Origin: Aphrocallistes beatrix
Taxonomy: Eukaryota > Porifera > Hexactinellida > Sceptrulophora > Aphrocallistidae
Length of the DNA stretch: 64,000 bases
Assembly: GCA_963281255.1 (NCBI GenBank)
Contig: OY725488.1
Location: forward strand, 12,125,524-12,189,523
Direction: 5' to 3'
Under the pieces are notes generated by a model, which ran no database searches, had not been told where the DNA came from, and worked only from the letters and a program-made list of their open reading frames with translations. Shown here one piece after another: positions 1 through 9,500 of this stretch. The translations under genes were made by a program, and so were the position numbers. The stretch's first letter is position 1; every line of letters begins with the position of its first letter.

Positions 1-112
1 AATACTAAAGTATCATTGATCAGTTCTCCAAATACTTGACCTATGACAATAAACAATTAATAGATTGTGTAAAACATAGTAAAGAAATTAGGTATAATTT
101 GTTAACTTAAGC

Positions 113-329
113 CAGCAGTTCCCAAACTGGGGTGCATGAACCACCTAGGGGTGCACGGGTCCTTAGTCGGGGGTGCACGGGACAAGGATTCGTCCTTATT
201 ATTAGTTGTCTTTATTGCAATGACAAGTCGGATCAATAGAGTTTTTCAGAGATAGGTGGGTCCTGGGGTGCACAAAATAATTTTTAGGTGTCAGGGGGTG
301 CACGAAGTAAATGAGGTTGGGAACCACTG
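113..329. mobile_element. hAT-type MITE with 8-bp TSD
   Basis: The 217-bp element begins CAGCAGTTCCCAAACT and ends with the complement of CAGTGGTTCCCAACCT. It is flanked on both sides by the identical 8-mer ACTTAAGC (105-112 and 330-337). An 8-bp duplication with CAGNGGTTC termini is the hAT signature. There is no ORF inside, so it is non-autonomous. Confidence 0.88.
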
Positions 330-345
330 ACTTAAGCTGTGAAAC

Positions 346-547
346 CCAGGGTATTATACAACCCTCCAGACATACGCTCCTAATCTCAAACCCCTAAATT
401 CTCATACGCCTAAATCGACAAATAACATTATAATATAGGGTAAGTTGGGTTATAAAATTCTAAATTTTCACTCTCCTAAACACTTTCGGGCTTAAAATCA
501 TACGTGTATTCCTAAAGGAGCGTCTCGCGCTCCTAGAAAATTCCTTG
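346..547 (-). mobile_element. Short inverted-terminus element, copy 1
   Basis: This region is the reverse complement of a relative at 3488-3680. Shared blocks include TCTAGGAGCGCGAGA, the hexamer TAGGAG and a terminus with GTATTATAC. Termini resemble CCAAGGAATT / CCAGGGTATT. TGAAAC occurs just outside both ends (340-345 and 550-555), a possible 6-bp duplication like the clear one at copy 2. The remaining sequence between here and the lectin gene (548-748) shows no gene. Confidence 0.6.
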
Positions 548-748
548 ACTGAAACCTAGCTAAAGTTTAGGAACTCTGGTGTTAAAAACGCGAGTATTAC
601 TATCTTAAATGGCAACCTGCATTGGATATTTCCATTATATGCTACAGTTTCCATTTTGGAGCATCAGATTATTCACCATGATTTTTAGCATCATGCATCA
701 TAGTGAAAATAATATCAAACAAAATTGAAATTTAAATAATGTAAAAAC

Positions 749-1159
749 CTGAATCGTTTCGAGCATTTATATCTCTTTTACAAATGTAGCATTTAGTTGT
801 AGCTTTACAGTCAGTTATATTCCAACTATCCAATCCTTCAAACTTATTTCTACCACAGTGATCAACATTTGTTTCATTACTAGATACTCCATGTAACTTA
901 TTATAGCTGAAATGCTCTCCATCAATCCAATAGTATTGCCCTGCATTCCCTTCCGTCAATCCAATCCAGCAATCTTCAGCTGAATAAGGCATTCTGTCGT
1001 ATAGAAGTGTATTCTCTGCTTCAGATGTTATACTAGCTAGATTACCTCCCCATCCTATGCAGCTTAATTGAGCAGCAGACCAGTTGATGGTTGGGTAGAC
1101 TAACTGGAATGCTCGATAACAGAAACCATCATTAGTAAATTGACATTCTCTGTCGGTCA
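749..1159 (-). CDS. CTLD 6 (type A) exon, last visible
   Basis: A 411-nt exon entered in phase 1 after TTTAG. It begins VTDRECQFTNDGFCYRAF, then CIGWGGNLASITSEAEN and CWIGLTE, and ends CYICKRD. A WN-containing stretch (LDSWNITDC) lies at the WND site. Either it splices at the weak donor TCAG|GTTTTT or reads on six codons to TAA at 732-734. Confidence 0.8.
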
Positions 1160-4100
1160 CTAAAGAGTAGAAATGTCTCGCATTAGCATCTAGTTATTGC
1201 GAAGCAAGAAAGTCATTGGCATACCTGGTCTTTGGCATATGAAGCAGGAAAGAGCTTCATGTCGATTCTTACCTTCCCATCCACCTGTTCTATTTCCACC
1301 CCTAGCTCTCAATGAGTAGTACTCTGAAGTTTGATCAATGATTGGAGTCTGTCTTGGATAATTTCTATATGTACTCACACTACCATCTGCCCAGATACTC
1401 GTCTCATTACCACTAATTCTCTTCTCCAGACCAATCCAGCACTCTGTATCATTACTAACTGCTAAGTCATACAGCAATTGATCTAGTTCTGCTGAGTCTA
1501 TGGTTGCAAGGTTTCCACCTGTACGTATACAGTGGAACAGTTGTACAGTCCCAACAAACAACCCAGCTCTGTGCGTAGTATAGTAGCTGAATATGGAACC
1601 ATTGAATGCCATTTCACGCTCTAATCCTTTAAAATAAAATAGAAATATTTAAATCATAATTTATATACAGTCAACTCCGCTTAATAGGGTCACATCAGTC
1701 AGAGGATATTTTGCCCCAATTAAGCGGATAACCCTATTAACCGAAAACATTTTTGTATTAGCTTCTACGTGTGAGAGCTATTCAGGTCCTGCCAGAAGTG
1801 ACCCCATTAAGCGATTGACCCTATTTAGCGGAGTCGAATGTATTTTAGCTAATATGCACTTCAACTTACTTGGATTTCGTGCGATGCTTAGGTCTCTTTT
1901 ACAAATGTAACATTTTGTTAGATTCCTACACCTCAAATTTTCCCATTCATCCATTCCATTAATATTAGATTGAGCACAATCAGCAGAAGGATCACTATTA
2001 GGAGCATTTCCAGCCCAGTTATTATAGTTGAACTGTTCCCCATCAATCCACTGGAATACTCCATTATTATTCACATCAGTCAAGCCAATCCAGCAGTTAA
2101 CTGCTGAATAAGGAGTTCTGAGGAATAAGAAATCATTTTCCTGTTGAGAAGTAATGCTAGCTAAGTCACCTCCCCAACTCATACAGTTTGATTGAGAAGC
2201 ATTCCAGTTGAGTGCAGTGTTTGTTTCAAAAGTTCTGTAACAAGATCCATCGTAGGGAAGATCACATCCTCTTCGGTTTGCTAGAAGATAAATTAACTGT
2301 TAGCTATCTGGCGATATCAGAAACTTCAAGTTAGGGAGTAAACAACGGTAATCTCAAACTAATTTTTCATGCAAGATCTCGCAACGGACATATAAGCGAG
2401 TGTATCTTATATATTAGTACGTTAGGATTTGTGTGTGTTTGTCCAAATTGATTGAAGAAATATTGGCGAGTCGTAGATTGGCATATAAATTTCACACCTC
2501 TGCAAAAAACACTATATATAATGAAAGCGTCTACCCACCATAGGAGGAGCACTGAATAGAGATTGAGTAATGTAGGAAATTAGCATTAGTAAGGTGGTAA
2601 TAGAGTACAGTGGAGTTCGCTTATTAGCAACTCCCTTATTAACAATATTGCTCTATTAGCAACCAATCTTCAGGTCCCAGGTGAAGATTTTGTGTTAATT
2701 ATGTTCCCTTATTAGCAACTTCGCGTATTAGCAACCATTTTATGAGCAAAACTCGAGTTGCTAAGCGAATCCCACTGTATTAAGTTCTACTACGTATGAC
2801 GTACCTAACTTTTGACAATAGAAGCAAGATAGAGTCTCTGCCATGTTGAGAGCATTCCATCCTCCACCACTTCCTCCATTCATAGATCTCAGAGAATAAT
2901 ACTTATCTATTGATGTGATGGTAGGAGTCTGTCCTGGATAGTTTCTATATGAACTGTCACTACCATCTACCCAGATAATACTCTCATTCCCACGAGTTGA
3001 GATTTCCAGACCAATCCAGCACTGAGTGTCATTACCAGCTGCTAGACTGTACAGTGTCCCATCCTCAGCTGCTGATTCTATGCTGGCAAGACTTCCTCCC
3101 CAACCAATGCACTCCTGTAGAGCTGTGTTCCAGGCTACTCCAGGCCATGATGCGTAGAAGTATCCAAACACTGAATCACCGTACAATGTTTCATCTTTTA
3201 CTTCTGTAAATGTTAACATAATGGACAGCAGGTTCAAAATATAAAATTATTAAAGTATATACTTTTTGAACAAGCAAGATGAGAATCAAGAATATTAATC
3301 TATCATATACAGTAGAACTCGGGTAAGACGTACCCCTCCGGGAAGCGGAAAAAGGTACGTACTATTAGCCGTAAGTGCGCACAAACCGAGTTGATATTAC
3401 ATAGGAATCTATATATTAAATGAATTTTGGTTTAGAGAAATGAGTACGTACTAAGCCGAAGTACGTCTTATCCCGAGTACGTACTAACCAAGGAATTATC
3501 TAGGAGCGCGAGATGCTCCTTTATGCGTTAGATTTTAAGCCCAAAAGTGTTTAGGAGTTTGAAAATTTAGAATATTACCTATTTACTCTATATTGTAATG
3601 CTATTTATCGATTTAGAGGTATAAAAATGTATAGGTTTGAGACTGGGAGCGTATCTCTGGAGGGCTGTATAATACATTGGTACTAATCGAGTTCTACTGT
3701 GTTTCTTTGACAGCAAAGCATACACATTCTATAGTTTTCGCTTTCTTGGTGCACTTTTAAGGTACATAATGGTGGGAGTATATTAACTGTTTATTCTCAT
3801 GCAAAATAACTTGAAATTTCAAATTACCTGGAGTTGAGACAATATTTTCAATCCTTTTACATATGTAGCATTTCAGATACAAATTATTGCAATTAGCATT
3901 GACCCAGACATTAGTTCCTCCTGAATTCCAATATACACAGTTACTATGTAAAGTTGACTGTCCATGATCCCATATCTCATAACTAAAAGCATTGCCATCA
4001 TTCCAGGTTATGTTACCATTCACACTACTAGTATACATTCCAATCCAGCAATTAAATGCTATTATTGGTGTTCTAGTGAAAAGTAACATATTCTCTGCTT

Positions 4101-5166
4101 CAGAAGTAACACTAGCCAGGTTGCCTCCCCAATCTTCACATCTTGATTGAGCTTCATACCAGTTGACCTGTGGATACACTTGGTATGTTCGATAACAGAA
4201 GTCATCATTCGTGAAATCACATCCTCTAGAGTTAGCTATTGGAATTCATTTTAGATTATTAAATAGTCAAATAAATTCAAACATTGTCCATTAGGACATA
4301 TAACGTGAACAGTTACTGAGTTAACATGAAATCAAATAAAGTGCATACTGTATTTCCCCGAAAAGCTCATCGGCGCCTGTTTCTTCAGTGCTAAAAAAAC
4401 GGAGCTGAAAATTAAAGCGACGTATCGGCTGAAAAACACTCGCATTTGGAAGAGATAAACGAATTCCAATCTCCTTTCTAATCACTAAGTGCATTCATAA
4501 ATACAACTAGCCATAACAAATGGTTTACCTACCTTAAAAAGTTCGCATCCTATCTAATCCTCGGCGCTTATTCAGGGAAAGACAGTAAGTATTTTAATAT
4601 ACACTACTCACCTATTTTTCTACACAAATAACAATTTGTGTTGTTATCTACATAGGCATTATCCCATTCTTCACTCAGAGAGTATCCGTTATTAGGTCTA
4701 AACTTGACATATCGCAGGGATGAGTCATTTGGAATAAACTTCCTGTAGGTACCATTACTTCCATCTTCCCAAACGTACCCATCTGGATTAAGCATGCTCA
4801 AAATAGAATTTGGATGCTTATTCAATCCAATCCAACATTGAAAATGGGTGGAATTCGTTAAACTGAATAATTGAGCATCTTCTTCCTGTGAGTTAATACT
4901 TGCTATATTCCCTTCCCAACTTACACAGTTATCTACAGCAGTTGATTGACTGAATGCATTAGTTGAAGCAGAAAAGATTGCGAATATTGTGCCATCATAT
5001 ACTAGTTCTCGATCAGGATCTATATTAGAGATGTTGTATCAAAATAATATTACTGAATTCGAATAGTAATATACACCAGCTTACCTATCCCATTAACAAA
5101 ATGGGACAATAAAAGAACAAACAGTTTGATGTACATTAAAAACTGCAAAATGACAATAGACTTCAT
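749..5166 (-). CDS. Secreted six-CTLD C-type lectin-like protein
   Basis: Seven exons read on the minus strand: 5166-5085, 5019-4612, 4235-3828, 3203-2805, 2280-1870, 1620-1225 and 1159-749. Each junction has an AG acceptor and GT donor; all introns are phase 1, so every domain exon is a symmetric 1-1 module. Exon 1 encodes a start and a hydrophobic signal peptide; each other exon encodes one CTLD with a WIG(L/M) core and paired C-terminal cysteines (CYIC, CFIC, CFYC or CYLC). The domains alternate B-A-B-A-B-A, implying duplication of a two-domain unit. Canonical EPN/QPD plus WND sugar-binding motifs are absent or altered, so calcium-dependent sugar binding is doubtful. The last exon runs into a TAA at 732-734 or uses a weak donor at 748, so the 3' end is uncertain. 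No transmembrane exon is visible; the product is secreted or continues beyond the window. Confidence 0.88.
1225..1620 (-). CDS. CTLD 5 (type B) exon
   Basis: A 396-nt exon, phase 1-1, acceptor AAGGATTAG and donor GTATGCC. It carries GGNLATIDSAELDQ, ECWIGLE, IWADGSVSTYRNYPRQTP and CFICQR. The first cysteine region reads HCIRTGG rather than CIGWGG. Confidence 0.85.
1668..1840. mobile_element. TA-flanked MITE family B, intron 5 of CTLD gene
   Basis: The 173-bp element starts CAGTCAACTCCGCTTAATAG, ends with the near-inverse (GCGGAGTCGAATG) and is flanked by TA on each side. The same family occurs at 8411-8564 and 14852-15025. TA duplication and the CAGT terminus suggest a pogo/Tc1-mariner source. 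Confidence 0.85.
1870..2280 (-). CDS. CTLD 4 (type A) exon
   Basis: A 411-nt exon, phase 1-1, acceptor TTCTAG and donor GTAAGT. It begins RRGCDLPYDGSCYRTF, with WGGDLASITSQQEN and NCWIGLTD. This domain is closest to a sugar-binding CTLD: NWAGNAPN has APN where EPN is usual and MDEWEN stands at the WND site. The Glu to Ala change argues against classical mannose-type coordination. Confidence 0.87.
2608..2777. mobile_element. TA-flanked MITE family D, intron 4 of CTLD gene
   Basis: The 170-bp element starts CAGTGGAGTTCGCTTATTAG and ends CTAAGCGAATCCCACTG, with TA on both sides. The motif TATTAGCAAC is repeated internally. No ORF. Confidence 0.85.
2805..3203 (-). CDS. CTLD 3 (type B) exon
   Basis: A 399-nt exon, phase 1-1, acceptor TTTACAG and donor GTACGT. 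It carries WGGSLASIESAAED, QCWIGLE, IIWVDGSDSSYRNYPGQTP and CFYCQK, and is most similar to CTLD 5. Confidence 0.87.
3310..3699. mobile_element. MITE family A with a nested insertion, intron 3 of CTLD gene
   Basis: The ends are CAGTAGAACTCGGGTAAG and CGAGTTCTACTG, matching the uninterrupted 188-bp copy at 16921-17108. TA precedes the left end; the right flank has decayed to TG. A 193-bp unrelated element sits inside at 3488-3680, accounting for the extra length. Confidence 0.85.
3488..3680. mobile_element. Nested short element, copy 2, 6-bp TSD
   Basis: The insertion interrupts a family A MITE. It starts CCAAGGAATTATC, ends with the complement of CCAATGTATTAT, and is flanked by TACTAA on both sides (3482-3487 and 3681-3686). 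It is homologous, inverted, to 346-547. Superfamily not assigned. Confidence 0.75.
3828..4235 (-). CDS. CTLD 2 (type A) exon
   Basis: A 408-nt exon, phase 1-1. Type A begins RGCDFTNDDFCYRTYQ, then WGGNLASVTSEAEN and NCWIGM, and ends CYICKR. The WND position reads WVN and no EPN triad is present. Donor G|GTAATT follows STPG. Confidence 0.85.
4348..4585. mobile_element. TA-flanked MITE, CTGTATTTCCC type, intron 2 of CTLD gene
   Basis: The 238-bp element starts CTGTATTTCCCCGAA and ends TTCAGGGAAAGACAG, with TA on both sides. CGGCGCYTNTT blocks near each end are inverted. A related end fragment lies near 29069. Confidence 0.75.
4612..5019 (-). CDS. CTLD 1 (type B) exon
   Basis: A 408-nt exon, phase 1 on both sides. 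It starts after an AATATAG acceptor and ends at a GTGAGT donor. The domain runs from DPDRELVYDGTIF through FQCWIGLN and WEDGSNGTYRKF to CYLCRKIG. Type B features are a (V/I)WxDGS(x)xTYR segment and no EPN/QPD motif. Confidence 0.85.
5085..5166 (-). CDS. CTLD gene exon 1: start codon and signal peptide
   Basis: The ATG at 5166-5164 opens a 27-codon exon beginning MKSIVILQF and continuing through a run of L, F, V and I to SHFVNGI, a typical cleavable signal peptide. It ends in phase 1 at a GTAAG donor (5084-5080). The leftover G joins AT of exon 2 to make the Asp of DPDRELVYD, keeping the frame. At 82 nt the exon is too short to stand out as an ORF. Confidence 0.85.
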
Positions 5167-5983
5167 TTCCAAAGGCCAATCTACTTGAATTGATTTTGAA
5201 ATTTGTCAACTGCACAATACAAGCTCCCACTCACAGCATTTATAACTACGTACATCATAACAACAGGATAAATTAGGATGAAATACGATGCTATCAATAT
5301 TAATCGTAAATCTAACCATCTACTTCTGAGTGAATTGTTGCTAATTGTAATCATCCTTAATTTCATCACAAAATTTTTTGCTGAATCTAAGCATGGATAC
5401 GCACCAATATTGTCAGTCTAATATAGTCAGTGTCTAACACGTGCATTTTATCAAGTCATCCTAATTCTCTACTCAGCCATTATTTACGTCAATTACTTGG
5501 GCGTTGTTGTTAAGAAATAACCTACACTAATAGACTTGGATTTCAATCCTTTTCTTATACTACGTATTAGCTTTGATAGATGAGCCAATAAACCATAATA
5601 CGCGTAGCATACAATGTATACTATGTACTTTGTACTATTATAATCAATAAGGGATTCTTATTGACTTTCAGCTTCTACGAAAAAAAATTTCCTTCATTCC
5701 CAGTGCTTTCCAGATCAACCAGTATACACTGAAATTATAATGCTATATACGTATTGGTAGTAGTCGTAGATACTCATCGTATCATTGAATGCTTTTAAAA
5801 GTATTGTTTGTGACAATGTTACTACAGTAGAACTTCCATAAGTGGGGAGCTCGAGATGGTTAAAATATACCCTCTAGCCTCTACATATGATTTTGTACCA
5901 TAATCGCAATGAATTAAGCCAAAATGGTTTGAACCCACGTTCAACATGATTTCTGGAAATATCTGGATTTATCCTTTGTGACC

Positions 5984-6357
5984 AGGGGCGTGCCGAGGGG
6001 GAGGCAACGGATCCGGATCGGTCCCCTGGGCGGCGTTTTTTAGGTTTCACACATGCAGAGCCTTAGCCTTAGCCATCGGCCCGGTTGGTCCAGGTTAACC
6101 AGACCACTTTTGACCAATTTTGCCTCAAAAAGCACTATTTGTAAGGTCGAACTAGTTTTAACCGGACCACCTCACACCTGGAGCCTACCATGTGGTGTCT
6201 GCTATAGCATAGGCGCCGAACCCGGGGGGGGCTAGGGGGGCTCGAGGCCCCTTGGATTCGAAGATGGCCCATAGACGCAATACAAAATTTAATAAAGGTT
6301 GAGCCCCCCCTGGAACCCCGAAATTATCCTTAGATTTCCAAAAGTTCGCCGCCCCTG
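5984..6357. mobile_element. hAT-like non-autonomous element upstream of talin
   Basis: The left end CAGGGGCG(TG) and right end CGCCGCCCCTG are inverted for about 9 bp. GC-rich ends contrast with the AT-rich surroundings. Inside is an AACCAGACCACTT block also present in the element at 36507-37244. No target duplication could be read. The rest of 5167-6526 shows no gene; it must hold the promoters of the divergent CTLD and talin genes, but no core motif was convincing. Confidence 0.55.
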
Positions 6358-6526
6358 TGCTATAGGACACACACTTGGAAACTCCATTCCACTGAAAAAG
6401 CGTTCATTCTTTCACCCAAGAAAGCCAATTCTTATTTCAGTCCAGTTTTTTATTATTATTTTTGTTGAGTTAGTCTATCTACTTATTCAACCAGACACCC
6501 ACATTCCCAAGTAATGAGCGGTTGCC

Positions 6527-9500
6527 ATGGAAAAACTCACCCTCACAATAAACATCGCTCGTAGCAACAAGCTTACGGCTGAATTTGATACAAGGATGAC
6601 AATATTCGATGTGTGTCGACAAATTCGCGAAAAATTCCCAGACTCAATCGAACCAGGAGAAAACGTGGACGACTATGGTCTGCTAAAAACAGACGAATTG
6701 GACCCAAGATTTGGAATTTGGCTCGACCTGAACCGCAACTTAGAATCCTACCAACTTGAGAACTACACGATGCTTGACTTTCGGACGAAAAAGCGCCCTT
6801 TGAGAGTCGATACGATGGATATGGCCATTCTTACGATTATAGTGGATGACAGTTTGAACGTGCGAGACCTCGTGAAGACAGTCTGTGCCAAGTACGGACT
6901 CAATAACCCCGAGGAGTTCTCCTTCATTGCCAAGGTGAGTTACTAATTATTTTAAAACTCTCGCTTGCCACAGGAATGTGTTGCGTCATTTCCGGTTTAA
7001 GCCATTTTCAATGGGGAAGCCATACAAGTTTGTGGTTACTACTATAAATAGAAAAATCCCAAATGCTTCCATGGGTTTTAATGGCTTGTTGTAATCAGAT
7101 TTGCATATTTATTGTCTGAGATGAATGTGTTTTAATTGGGAGCATGGATGGATCAGAATTTCCAATTTATATCATAGCAATCTATACTATCAGACACTCT
7201 GTGCTCAAATGGACTTGGACCAGGGATGGTATAGTTAGGGAACTTCACAACATGAACCCAAGTATTTTTCCTAGGCACGATAGACCTTAAAAATGTATTA
7301 CCAGCATATATAAACCACGTATCAGAGTCCCCGAATCCGTAATCAAAATGTGCATTGTAACCATCATATTGCGCAACGAGCCCTCTTTAGGCGAATTTAG
7401 GCAATTTTCTCACCTACAGTCAGGGTCGCCTATTATGAACCACCAGGAGACCAAAAATATGTTCATAATAGAGATGCTTTATATTAAGCGAACTTGATTC
7501 GATACAAATCCTATCTAAAAATGAAATTGGGACCAGGAGGTTAGTTCATAATAAACGAATGTTCATATTAAGCGACCCTGACTGTATACAGTTATAATCT
7601 ATCATTAGTGTCATATTTATCACAGAAACCCTACTTTGGACCAGTTGTTTAGAAATATGTGGAAAAATTACAATGCTACACACCGATAAATGGCACCATC
7701 AGCTAGGCAATAATCGACTTCCTATTCACCAATAACAAGCGCGCTTCGCTTGCTTGCGCTGCGCGGCTGGCGGACACTTTGACTTTTTTTTTAACTTTTG
7801 GGACTTTTGAATTAGTTGACATTTCCAGGAACCCGCAGGGAGACTGCGAATACAAAGTGTTCGCTAGCCTTGCACGCAAATGCGCAAAGTGCACTTGTAA
7901 TTTGTTATATGAAGCATCAGAAAGTTCATATACGTGTGTATATAGCTTTAGTTTTCTCATCTCCAGAATTTTCTTTTGAAGGCGTATGTTGTTGTATTCA
8001 GAGGCGGTCCCAGGAATTTGGCATGGACGACGGACTCAAATGGCTGAGCTCAGACAAGAGTCTGAGAGACCAAGGTGTGGACGAGGAAGAGGTGGTGGTG
8101 CTACGCAAGCGCTATTACTTCACAGACAAGAACCTGGACGAGAATGAACCTGTGCAGTTAGGACTGCTCTACTTACAGTGTCAGAGGGATATCGTAGAGG
8201 GAACACACCCCTGTACCAAGGATGAAGCAGTCAAGTTCGCTTCTCTTCAGCGACAGGTTTGTTTATTTTGTTGTTGTTATTGCCTTGGGATTATTTTCGT
8301 ATTTATTTATTTTTTTATCGTTTCGAAGAACTTTATCAAAGAATAAATATTTCACTTTAGTAACTCTTAGTAACTATTTTTATTGCAGTTCTATTCACAA
8401 AATTGTATTACAGTCGACTCCGCTTAATCGGGCCACTTTTGGCAGGACCGGAATAGCTCTCACACATAGATGCTATGCAAAATATTTTCGGTTAATAGGG
8501 TCCTCCGCTTAATCGGGCCAAAATGTCCTCAGACTGATGTGACCCTATTAAGCGGAGTCGACTGTATATTCTAAAAGTGATATTCCGATGCGAAAATACG
8601 CAAATAAAATAACGTAATCGATTATTTTTTCTTATTCAGATAGTGAGTGGAGATTTCGATGAGGAGAAACACAAGCCACAACTCATAATTCAAGTCCTCC
8701 CCAACATTCTGCCTAAAGAGTACGCCAAGACCCGCGGGATAGAGAGACTGGTGTCTCGGGAGTGGAAGCGTTGCAACGGTCTGAAAGAGATGGACGCGAA
8801 GTTCAGATTCATCCAGCTGTGCAGAGCTCTCAAAACCTACGGCGCCACTTTCTTCCTCGTGAATGAGAAGATGAAGGCCAGGAATAGACTGGTGCCCAAA
8901 CTGGTGTCTGGGTTGGTGCCTAGACTGCTCGGTAAGTTCTGCATTCTGAGTTCTGTTTGTAATTATTATCCACCGGAACATGTATGCAATTGAATGGAAT
9001 ACTAACATAGTAGATTATAAATAGTACTGTTGCGAGATATCTTGAGATCGTAATATTTTGAGATATCGTAGTATTCTGAGATTTTGTTTGGCTTACTCAA
9101 ATGGCCTTGTGGTTCAATCGGTTTCATTGTGGCACTAAATTGTGGCACCTAACATAATTTAGTGGCACGCGACACAATTTACTATGGTAAAACCCCATAT
9201 GGACCATACATTATTAAAATATAATTGATCCGTGGTCGCATGCCACAATTTAGTGCCACAATGAAACCGATTGAACCACAAGGCCATTTGAGTAAGCCAA
9301 ACAAAATCTCAGAATACTACGATATCTCAAAATATTACGATCTCAAGATATCACGCAACAGTACTATTCTAGTTTTGTGTACTATAAAGGCTATCCCGGT
9401 TCCAACATTACAAATTTATACGTTCAAGGATTCAGAAACGAAAATTATATTTCCCCTTTCTCTTACTGACACACGTATTTACATAACTCCTCCTTGACAC

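Noticed and set aside
5181-5369. Hydrophobic 62-residue minus-strand ORF upstream of the CTLD gene
   Set aside because: The true signal-peptide start with a matching splice phase is at 5166; this ORF has no donor and no family support.
5984-6357. Assigning a target duplication to the GC-ended element upstream of talin
   Set aside because: Flanking octamers (TTTGTGAC and TGCTATAG) do not match, so only the inverted ends are claimed.
7816-8346. 176-codon plus-strand ORF
   Set aside because: Contains talin exon 2 (8002-8256) in frame but its start and end are intron and GC-repeat sequence; replaced by the exon model.
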